DNA of 20,199 bases from SAR202 cluster bacterium Io17-Chloro-G7 (GTDB taxonomy: Bacteria; Chloroflexota; Dehalococcoidia; UBA3495), in assembly GCA_002817055.1 (NCBI GenBank), contig MUCU01000015.1, positions 1 to 20,199 of the forward strand, in the 5' to 3' direction. Below are positions 14,479 through 20,199 of this stretch, piece after piece. A program made the position numbers and the translations under genes. Position 1 is the stretch's first letter. The number at the start of each line of letters is the position of its first letter. The notes under the pieces are model-generated. The model was not told where the DNA came from. It worked only from the letters and a program-made list of their open reading frames with translations, and did not search any database.

Positions 14479-15768
14479 ATGGCTTTGGCAGAGCCGATGG
14501 CTTTTGACGGTATCAAAATTCTGGATTTCACGTGGATAGCGGTTGGACCTATCACCACCAAATACCTGGCTGACCACGGAGCAACGGTTATCCGGGTGGA
14601 GTCTGTTACTCGTCCCGATGGGGCCCGCACCCTCCCACCCTTCAAGAATGCTCAACCGGGCATCAACCGCAGCCAAGTAGCGGCTAACTACAACACCAGC
14701 AAATATGGCCTTGGGCTGAATATGACAAAATCCCAGGGTCGAGAACTGGTAGAGCGGATCATTACCCAATGGCAGCCCGATATCCTAGCCGAGAGCTTTA
14801 CGCCCAAAGCTATGCGCAACTGGGGATTGGACTACCAGAACGTCATAGAGCTAAAGCCGGACATTATATACCTCAGCACGTGTCAGCAGGGTCAAACCGG
14901 GCCTCACGCCGCGTATGGTGGCTACGGCCCTTTGGCCGCAGCCCTGTCCGGCTTCTATAACATCACGGGCTGGCCCGACCGCGAGCCTGCCGGACCTTAC
15001 GGGGCGTATTCGGACTTCATAAACCAGCCCAATGCCCTCACGGCTATCGTGGCGGCTCTGGAATACCGGCGGCGAACGGGTGAGGGGCAGCACTTGGACC
15101 TGTCGCAATACGAGTGTGGCAGCCACTACCTAGCCCCTGCGGTTCTGGACTTTCTGGTCAACGGCCGCATCCTGGAGCGAAAAGGCAACCAGCACGACGA
15201 CTATGCTCCCCATGGAGTCTATCCCTGTCAGGAGGCAGGTATATCTTCGGCGGGGTCAGGAACAACTCGTTCAGCAGCTACTCGCTCCGGGGGACACTGG
15301 TGCGCCATCGCGGTTACTTCAGAGCGCGATTGGGAGGCATTGTGTGGCGTCATTGGGAATCCCCCTTGGGTCCAAGACCACCGCTTCTCGTCCGCGGCTG
15401 GCCGAAAGGAAAACGAGGATGACTTAAACCGTCTCCTGGGAGAGTGGACGATACAGCATGGCGCCCACGAGATTATGCGCCTGCTTCAGGAGTCTGGAGT
15501 GCCTGCCGGGGTTGTCCAGAGCCAGTCAGACCTTTGGCAAGACCCTCAACTGGAACAACGAGGTTTTTTCCAGTGGCTTGACCACCCGGAATGCGGCCCT
15601 ATGCCTTACGACGGATTGCAGTTTCTGCTTTCCAATTCTCCGGGTAAGATGCGAATGCCCCATGCATTGATAGGAGAGCACAACGAACTCATCCTCAAGG
15701 AATTTCTGGGTCTGTCGGATGACGAGATTGCCGACCTAGTAATCGAGGAAGTCCTAGAAGCATCATAA
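14479..15768 (+). CDS. Class III (CaiB/BaiF-type) CoA-transferase with canonical Asp
   Basis: Encodes 429 residues. It has IKILDFTWIAVGP, LADHGATVIRVES, SKYGLGLNM, CQQGQTGPHA and YRRRTGEGQHLDLSQYE, all class III CoA-transferase signatures. The predicted acyl-accepting Asp is D179 (AYSDFINQ). After GVYPC an Ala/Ser/Thr/Gly-rich insert of roughly 15 residues (about 15234-15290) precedes WCAIAVTSERDW, where relatives usually have a short turn; it probably forms a surface loop. GGGGAG lies about seven bases before the ATG. Together with the preceding paralogue it forms a two-gene operon for moving CoA between organic acids; which acids is unknown. The pair lies inside the cytochrome-maturation neighbourhood without an obvious functional tie. 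Confidence 0.9.
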   Translation: MALAEPMAFDGIKILDFTWIAVGPITTKYLADHGATVIRVESVTRPDGARTLPPFKNAQPGINRSQVAANYNTSKYGLGLNMTKSQGRELVERIITQWQPDILAESFTPKAMRNWGLDYQNVIELKPDIIYLSTCQQGQTGPHAAYGGYGPLAAALSGFYNITGWPDREPAGPYGAYSDFINQPNALTAIVAALEYRRRTGEGQHLDLSQYECGSHYLAPAVLDFLVNGRILERKGNQHDDYAPHGVYPCQEAGISSAGSGTTRSAATRSGGHWCAIAVTSERDWEALCGVIGNPPWVQDHRFSSAAGRKENEDDLNRLLGEWTIQHGAHEIMRLLQESGVPAGVVQSQSDLWQDPQLEQRGFFQWLDHPECGPMPYDGLQFLLSNSPGKMRMPHALIGEHNELILKEFLGLSDDEIADLVIEEVLEAS

Positions 15769-15816
15769 CCTGGCGCCCTAATGGCGAAATTCCGTACTAA
15801 TTTATCCTCCTATTCC

Positions 15817-15848
15817 GGTCAGTCCGGCGGCCCCTCCGGGCTTGGACC
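15817..15848. other. GC-rich hairpin after the CoA-transferase pair
   Basis: GGTC...GACC (15817-15820 and 15845-15848) encloses GTCCGG and CCGGGC, which pair with one G-T wobble around an 8-base loop. A T-run is lacking, so it may act as a pause or 3' processing structure rather than an intrinsic terminator. It lies about 50 bases after the second CoA-transferase and just before the next gene. Confidence 0.3.
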
Positions 15849-15876
15849 AAGGCCATGGCGCGGTGCAACTACATAA

Positions 15877-17208
15877 ATGTCCTTTCTGTCTCCATCCGGC
15901 ATCAATAAGATTCAAGTGACGCAGTGCTTTGCCATTGCGGCGGTCGCCCTTTTGACCACCCTACTGGTATTAGTATTCAGCGATTCTCAAGCTCAAGCTC
16001 AAGCTCAAGCTCAAGCTCAAGCTCAAGCTCAAGCTCAAGAGACCTTTACAATTACCGGGAGAGTAATTAACGGCACCGAAGGCGCTTCTCCGCCGGAGGG
16101 CGTCGCTGTGTTGTTGTTGGTCTCTGGGGCCGACTCCGGTCTCATAGCGACGGACCAGACTCCAACGACACCGGACGGACGTTTCGAGTTTCAAGACGTT
16201 CCGGCTCTCGGAGAAGCCTCCTACGCCTTTAGCGTCGAGTATGCCCAGGTATTCTACGGAGCGTCCCTAAGCCTGGACGACCTGTCCGGCGAAATCGAGT
16301 TGACCGTGTACGAAACTACCCAAGATGCATCGGTGGTTAGGGTGACCAACCAGGTGATGGTGATTGCCGACATAGACGAGAAGAACCAGACAATCTCGGC
16401 AATCGAATTCGTCCGACTATCCAACAGCAGCGACCGCACGTTGTTGCCTGATTTGAACAACATGGGCCAGTTGAGCTTCCTGCGTTTCGCCCTCCCCCCT
16501 TTGGCCCAAGAACTTGACGTAGGGTCGGACATGCCTGGGGGGGACATAATTCCCATCGGCACCGGCTTCGCCCTTACTTCGCCGGTGGTGCCGGGGGACC
16601 ATTTTGTGGACTTTTCATTCAGTTTCCCATATGAAGGGAATGAGCTTTCGTACCGCCAGAGCCTGCCCCAAGGAGCGAAAGTATACCGGTTAATGGTGCC
16701 GGTGCGCTTGTCCACCGTGGGGACAGACTCTCTCCAACCCGTTGATGCTATAGAACAGGAAGGCAACTCCTACCGGGCCTGGGAAAGTACCGATTTCCAA
16801 CCGGGGCAAGGATTGTCTTTGCGGCTAACCGGATTACCCAAACCCAGCTTGGGCGCACGCTTGGAGAAGTCCATAAGTAGCGCAAATTTCTGGAAAGTAG
16901 CCATCCCTAGCGCAATGGGCGCAGTTTTAGCTTTTCTGCTGCTGTTGGGAACCTTGAAGCCCCGGTGGCGAGCTCAGTCACCGTTGGGGACGTCGTCCAC
17001 CAGTCCAAACCAAGCCCCGGTAGACCGGGAATCGGCAATCCAGGAGATCGCAGCTCTTGACGAGCGATTCCAACAAGGGGGTCTGGCCGAAGACGCTTAC
17101 TTGGCGGAAAGAGCAAACCTGGTAGCCCAGGCATTGGGCCATTTTGACCCTTCTGAACAGGCTGGGGAGCCTCTGCAATGGGACGATGAAGTCCCAACCG
17201 ACGAGTAG
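15877..17208 (+). CDS. Exported, C-terminally membrane-anchored protein with CcmI-like tail; (QA)8 repeat
   Basis: Encodes 443 residues. A signal peptide (hydrophobic core about 18-35) runs into (QA)8Q, so many A-x-A sites are available to signal peptidase. An ETFTITGRVINGTEG domain resembling carboxypeptidase-regulatory-like folds follows, then a long beta-rich exported region (about 140-335) that I cannot assign. One transmembrane helix lies at about 340-361. The cytoplasmic tail contains IQEIAALDERFQQGGLAEDA and a further helix, a hairpin like that in the CcmI-like protein at 12671. A TlpA-type thioredoxin follows. Proteins of this layout near ccm genes, as I recall, suggest a role in cytochrome c maturation in Chloroflexota-like bacteria. 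That is inference; no enzyme motif is visible. Confidence 0.78.
   Translation: MSFLSPSGINKIQVTQCFAIAAVALLTTLLVLVFSDSQAQAQAQAQAQAQAQAQETFTITGRVINGTEGASPPEGVAVLLLVSGADSGLIATDQTPTTPDGRFEFQDVPALGEASYAFSVEYAQVFYGASLSLDDLSGEIELTVYETTQDASVVRVTNQVMVIADIDEKNQTISAIEFVRLSNSSDRTLLPDLNNMGQLSFLRFALPPLAQELDVGSDMPGGDIIPIGTGFALTSPVVPGDHFVDFSFSFPYEGNELSYRQSLPQGAKVYRLMVPVRLSTVGTDSLQPVDAIEQEGNSYRAWESTDFQPGQGLSLRLTGLPKPSLGARLEKSISSANFWKVAIPSAMGAVLAFLLLLGTLKPRWRAQSPLGTSSTSPNQAPVDRESAIQEIAALDERFQQGGLAEDAYLAERANLVAQALGHFDPSEQAGEPLQWDDEVPTDE
15988..16038 (+). repeat. Hexanucleotide microsatellite (CAAGCT)8 CAA
   Basis: Eight perfect tandem copies of CAAGCT (15988-16035) plus a further CAA encode (Gln-Ala)8-Gln at the end of a signal peptide. 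Because the unit is six bases, copy-number changes keep the frame. Confidence 0.97.
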
Positions 17209-17221
17209 TAACGAGTTACTA
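17206..17221. other. Palindrome over the stop codon of the exported protein gene
   Basis: TAGTAAC GA GTTACTA is a perfect 7-base inverted repeat that includes the TAG stop. The two-base centre is too tight for a normal RNA hairpin without opening the top pair. No T-run follows. Confidence 0.3.
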
Positions 17222-17270
17222 AAGTCGTCCTTCAAGGCGGTGTAGAAAAATCCCTAAAAATGCTATCGAC

Positions 17271-17305
17271 CATGAGTATAGGAATTCAACATGAGTATAA
17301 GAATT
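17271..17305 (+). repeat. Two direct copies of a 16-base motif before the thioredoxin gene
   Basis: CATGAGTATAGGAATT (17271-17286) and CATGAGTATAAGAATT (17290-17305) differ at one base and recur with a 19-base period. They lie 40-75 bases upstream of the thioredoxin start. Tandem operator sites or a duplicated promoter element are possible. Confidence 0.6.
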
Positions 17306-17344
17306 GATATGGCTGATCGGACATTCAATTATTGTGATTAAGCC

Positions 17345-17923
17345 GTGACCAAACGCAGTTGGATCATTCTGGGTACGGCCATACCGGCGCTGGCGTTCAT
17401 TGCGCTGCTGGCTTGGGCCTCATTTAAGTCTGGGGGCAACCCAGGCGGGCTAGGTGTGAACAACGAGTTCGGCCAAGTTGAGATTAACACTGGGTCGGCA
17501 CATGGGTTCGAATTGGAATTGCTGAGCAGCCCCATTCCGAATCAAGATACTTTGAATTTTTCCCAGCTTCGGGGCAAGGTGGTTCTACTGGACTTCTGGG
17601 CATCGTGGTGCGGGCCTTGCCGTCAAGAAGCAGCGACCTTGGTCCAAGTGTACCAAGAGTACCGTGACAAAGACGTGGAGTTCGTCGGCATAGACATTTG
17701 GGACGGGCGCCAGGATGCGCTGAACCATATTGAACTGTTTGACGTTGCCTATCCCAACGGTATCGACAGCGCTGGCACCATTGCCATCGACTACGGAGTG
17801 AAGGGCATCCCTGAGAAGATCTTCATCAGCCGGGGAGGAGATATAGCCAAAAAGTTCGTTGGCCCCATCTCGGCTCCGGCGCTGCGGACGGTGCTGGACG
17901 AATTGCTGGGCGAAACTCCCTAG
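17345..17923 (+). CDS. TlpA/ResA-type membrane-anchored thioredoxin
   Basis: Encodes 192 residues, GTG start. An N-terminal hydrophobic helix (about 7-26) anchors the protein with its thioredoxin domain outside. The active site is W88CGPC92 in VVLLDFWASWCGPC, with the cis-Pro at P156 (GIPE). The AhpC/TSA-like insert of TlpA proteins (FVGIDIWDGRQDALNHI) is present. Such proteins (ResA, CcmG) reduce CxxCH disulfides before heme attachment. With ccmH and ccmF nearby and six heme sites in ActA and ActE, that role is likely here. A general extracytoplasmic disulfide reductase remains possible. No strong ribosome site is seen; GTG is the first in-frame start after the upstream direct repeats. Confidence 0.87.
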   Translation: MTKRSWIILGTAIPALAFIALLAWASFKSGGNPGGLGVNNEFGQVEINTGSAHGFELELLSSPIPNQDTLNFSQLRGKVVLLDFWASWCGPCRQEAATLVQVYQEYRDKDVEFVGIDIWDGRQDALNHIELFDVAYPNGIDSAGTIAIDYGVKGIPEKIFISRGGDIAKKFVGPISAPALRTVLDELLGETP

Positions 17924-18002
17924 CGTCGGCGTGACAACCTACAGCAACGGAGAGAGGGGTGATGGTATACTTGCCAAAAATCTGGGATGGAGCAAAGTCT
18001 TC

Positions 18003-18883
18003 ATGCCGCATACCGGGCAGGATACACCTATAGGCGGGAATCTCACCGCCAAAATATTCGTCCCGCTGCTGACAGTGGTTATCGTAGTCATTTCAGCTTG
18101 TGGCGGTGCTTCGACCGCGGCGTCATCACCCGCTTCTAAACCGCCGGCTTCCCAGCTCCCGGTTTCAGACCAGGCCGCATTGGATTTATTGAAACGGTCA
18201 ACAGAAGTAATGGACGATATCGGGAGCTTTCGCAGTCACATGGACATGGAAGGGAGAGCTCTCGGGGAGAAATTCTCCTTATCCATGGACATGGAAATCG
18301 ACTCAAACAATGGGTTTCACAATGTGATGGAGATAGACAGTCCCGATGGCAAGATCACCATAGAGCAGATACTTATATCCCCGGATGTATTTACCAAGGT
18401 TTCCGGAGCCGCCGGGGGATGGTCCTTATGGATATAGAGGACGTTGCCCGAGAGTCTGGAGTGCCCGTGGAAACATTAACCGATCCAGCGAGTTTTTCCA
18501 CAAGTTTATTCCCTAACGATGAAGTTCTCTGGGACCTTTATACGGTGCGTCAGATAGGCACGGAAATTTTAGAGGGTGTGAAGACTCAGCGCCTGGAAAT
18601 CGATGTTGATTTCCAAGAGCTATGGCCAGGAATCGATGAGGAATCGAGGCGGCAGCTCGCCCAAGGATTTGGACCATTCGCCAGTTCGTTGTTGGACGAT
18701 TCACCCGGCTTCGCCCAATACGAGGACATCGAAATGTGGATAGATGATCAAAGCCGAATACGTAGGGCTACATTAAGCGTTTCGATGGGTGAAAATATGC
18801 GAGTATCCATGGATATGCGAATGAGCGACTTTGACCAGAGTATAGTCATCACTAAGCCCAGCCAGTACCAGGACCTAAGATGA
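18003..18883 (+). pseudogene. Lipoprotein gene interrupted by a frameshift (LppX/LolA-like fold suspected)
   Basis: The first part (18003-18437) encodes a lipoprotein signal with lipobox ISAC (FVPLLTVVIVVISACGG), a Ser/Pro/Ala-rich linker, and then strands such as SFRSHMDMEGRALGEKFSLS. It ends in a TAG. The second part (18419-18883, in the -1 frame) continues without a signal (LMDIEDVARESG...) with the same alternating strand style, ending SMDMRMSDFDQSIVI. Read across a one-base correction in 18414-18427, near a run of five G, the two give one protein of about 290 residues. Its style resembles LppX/LprG or LolA-like lipid-binding lipoproteins, a weak assignment. A true pseudogene, sequencing error or slippage are all possible; no classical slippery heptamer is in frame. 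Confidence 0.7.
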
Positions 18884-18964
18884 CTGTGCTTTGGAAGGAA
18901 GCTCCTGAATCGTTTTTTGCCCTGTTGTTCGACCCGTTGTTTGCCCAAAAATGGGGCTGGAACT

Positions 18965-19963
18965 ATGACTAGCCAGACACCGGTAGCAATAGCCATGGAC
19001 TGGGGAGGAACTTGGGTCCGCGCCTCGGTGGTCGACCGAAACGGCGAGGTACTTTGGCACTCTCGGGTCGCCAATCCCAAAGACGCCAACCAAACAGCGC
19101 TCCTAGAGAACGCCGATGGTCTGTTAAAGGATGCCATAGCCGGATGCGAAGACCGTCCCATTGCTGGAATTGGCGTGGCGGTAGCCGGGCCCGTAGACGG
19201 AGAAACGGGGACTCTATACGACCCGCCGAACCTGCCTGAACTGGATGGTGTGTCCCTAAAGCTACGCTGGGAGCCCATGGCCGGGCATCCCGTGTGGGTG
19301 GACAACGACGCCAATATGGCCGCCTTGGGGGAGTATCATTTCGGAGCGGGACTGGAGTCCCGGCTAAATGGTTTTCCACCCCGGACTTTGTTCTATATGA
19401 CCGTCAGCACCGGCATAGGCGGCGGCGTGGTTGACCGAGGGAGAATGTTTGTGGGCGCCAGCGGTATGTCTGCCGAAATTGGCCACATGGCCATCGACAT
19501 GAGTCCCTCGGCTCCCAAATGCCAATGCGGGTCCACCGGGTGCCTAGAATCTCTGGCGTCGGGCACCGCCATCGCCAGGATAGCCCGGTCCAGCGTGTCC
19601 GGCATCGGCTATCAAGATTCCCTGCTGGCAATTAGCGACCGGGAAACGATCACTTCAGAGTCGGTATTTCGAGCTGCGGCTCAAGAAGACCGTCTGGCCC
19701 TCAGCATCTTGGAGGATGTGGTTCAAGCGTTGGGGATTGGCCTAACCAACGCCCTGCACGTGTACAACCCAGACCTCGTGGTGTTGGGCGGCGGCGTCAC
19801 TGTGGGCTTGGGACAGTTGGACTTACTACCCCGCATTGAAGGGATCATGCGTGATCGGGCTATGAGCGAGCGTCATAAGGATTTCCGGATGGTTGCCAGC
19901 AGCCTGGGAGATGGGGTAGGTATGGCCGGGGCGGCCGCAATTGTCTGGGAGGCTGTGGGTTAG
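18965..19963 (+). CDS. ROK-family sugar kinase (glucokinase-like)
   Basis: Encodes 332 residues from the ATG at 18965. An in-frame start at 18917 would add 16 residues before the nucleotide-binding motif and is less likely. The phosphate loop AMDWGGTWVRASVVD is near the N terminus. VSTGIGGGVV is the second ATP-site motif. The ROK zinc site is complete: EIGHMAID followed by CQCGSTGCLESLASG, with His and three Cys. LVVLGGGVTVG near the end is the adenosine-site motif. These make it a cytoplasmic kinase of glucose or a related hexose or amino sugar. No N-terminal helix-turn-helix is present, so it is not a NagC/XylR-type repressor. The exact sugar cannot be read from sequence. Confidence 0.92.
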   Translation: MTSQTPVAIAMDWGGTWVRASVVDRNGEVLWHSRVANPKDANQTALLENADGLLKDAIAGCEDRPIAGIGVAVAGPVDGETGTLYDPPNLPELDGVSLKLRWEPMAGHPVWVDNDANMAALGEYHFGAGLESRLNGFPPRTLFYMTVSTGIGGGVVDRGRMFVGASGMSAEIGHMAIDMSPSAPKCQCGSTGCLESLASGTAIARIARSSVSGIGYQDSLLAISDRETITSESVFRAAAQEDRLALSILEDVVQALGIGLTNALHVYNPDLVVLGGGVTVGLGQLDLLPRIEGIMRDRAMSERHKDFRMVASSLGDGVGMAGAAAIVWEAVG

Positions 19964-20199
19964 TACTAGTTCTATATGAAACTGAGGAATACGAGTTTAC
20001 CCCCACTCTAACTCTCCTCCGTGAGGGGGGAGAGAATTAGTCCCTTCCCCCATTTCGGGGGAAGGTTCGGATGGGGGCATCAAATTGATAGTCAAATATA
20101 ACTGGTTCATGTACTAGGAGTGTGTCCGATATTTCCGGGTAACGAAAAAAAGGGATCGCCAAGAAGGTAGTAGGAAGTTAAGCTAATGGGGACGTGAGG
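19964..20199. other. Non-coding end of window
   Basis: The 236 bases after the sugar kinase contain the inverted-repeat element at 20000-20077 and no convincing gene. The last 100 bases have purine-rich stretches (AACGAAAAAAAGGG near 20142) but no recognisable signal. Confidence 0.5.
20000..20077. repeat. Structured GC-rich inverted-repeat element (two hairpins inside an outer stem)
   Basis: The outer arms CCCCCA (20000-20005) and TGGGGG (20072-20077) enclose two hairpins. The first is CTCTCCTCC (20012-20020) with GGGGGAGAG (20026-20034), one wobble. The second is CCTTCCCCC (20043-20051) with GGGGGAAGG (20057-20065), perfect, with loop ATTTC. The design resembles dispersed intergenic repeats that I recall from Chloroflexota genomes, and could also end transcription of the kinase gene. 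Confidence 0.6.

Noticed and set aside
15988..16038. CRISPR-like or tandem array
   Set aside because: The six-base unit has no spacers; it is a coding microsatellite.
18411..18437. Programmed -1 frameshifting in the lipoprotein gene
   Set aside because: The in-frame bases (C GGG GGA) do not form a classical X XXY YYZ heptamer and no stimulatory structure is evident; an indel is simpler.

Overview
The window most likely comes from an uncultivated member of the Chloroflexota, perhaps of the SAR202/Dehalococcoidia type. This is inferred from gene content (an alternative complex III operon, a pared-down cytochrome c maturation set, paired CaiB-type CoA-transferases) and from repeat style. No marker gene proves it. 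GC content is moderate and coding density is high. All large genes are on the + strand; one small gene near the left edge is on the - strand.

Layout. (1) 1-785: a small - strand gene (71-385) with a near-consensus promoter, then a gene-poor regulatory stretch holding a second, divergent promoter that faces the main operon. (2) 786-9405: an alternative complex III (ACIII)-like quinol oxidoreductase operon. It encodes a two-helix membrane protein of unknown role, a pentaheme cytochrome (ActA), a Tat-exported molybdopterin-fold subunit (ActB1), a four-cluster iron-sulfur protein (ActB2), two NrfD-type membrane subunits (ActF-like, then ActC), ActD and a monoheme lipoprotein cytochrome (ActE). 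ActB, usually one fused protein, is here two genes. (3) 9480-9851: a chimeric ORF joining the start of a HAD-family hydrolase to the last 30 codons of an actC paralogue. (4) 9892-13108: cytochrome c maturation genes ccmH, ccmF and a CcmI-like zinc-ribbon protein. (5) 13173-15768: two tandem class III CoA-transferases; the first has Glu where the catalytic Asp is expected. (6) 15877-17923: a membrane-anchored exported protein with a (CAAGCT)8 microsatellite at the end of its signal peptide, followed by a TlpA/ResA-type thioredoxin. (7) 18003-18883: a lipoprotein gene broken by a frameshift. (8) 18965-19963: a ROK-family sugar kinase. (9) 19964-20199: non-coding, with a structured inverted-repeat element.

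How the genes fit together. The ACIII operon would pass electrons from quinol to periplasmic cytochromes. ActA and ActE together carry six c-type hemes. CcmH, CcmF, the CcmI-like protein and the TlpA-type thioredoxin are parts of the machinery that attaches such hemes, so complex and maturation genes are side by side. CcmA, B, C and E are not in the window. The CoA-transferase pair interrupts the maturation-related block and looks metabolically separate. The most unusual items are the HAD/actC chimera, the split ActB with its rearranged subunit order, and the Asp-to-Glu change in one member of the CoA-transferase pair.
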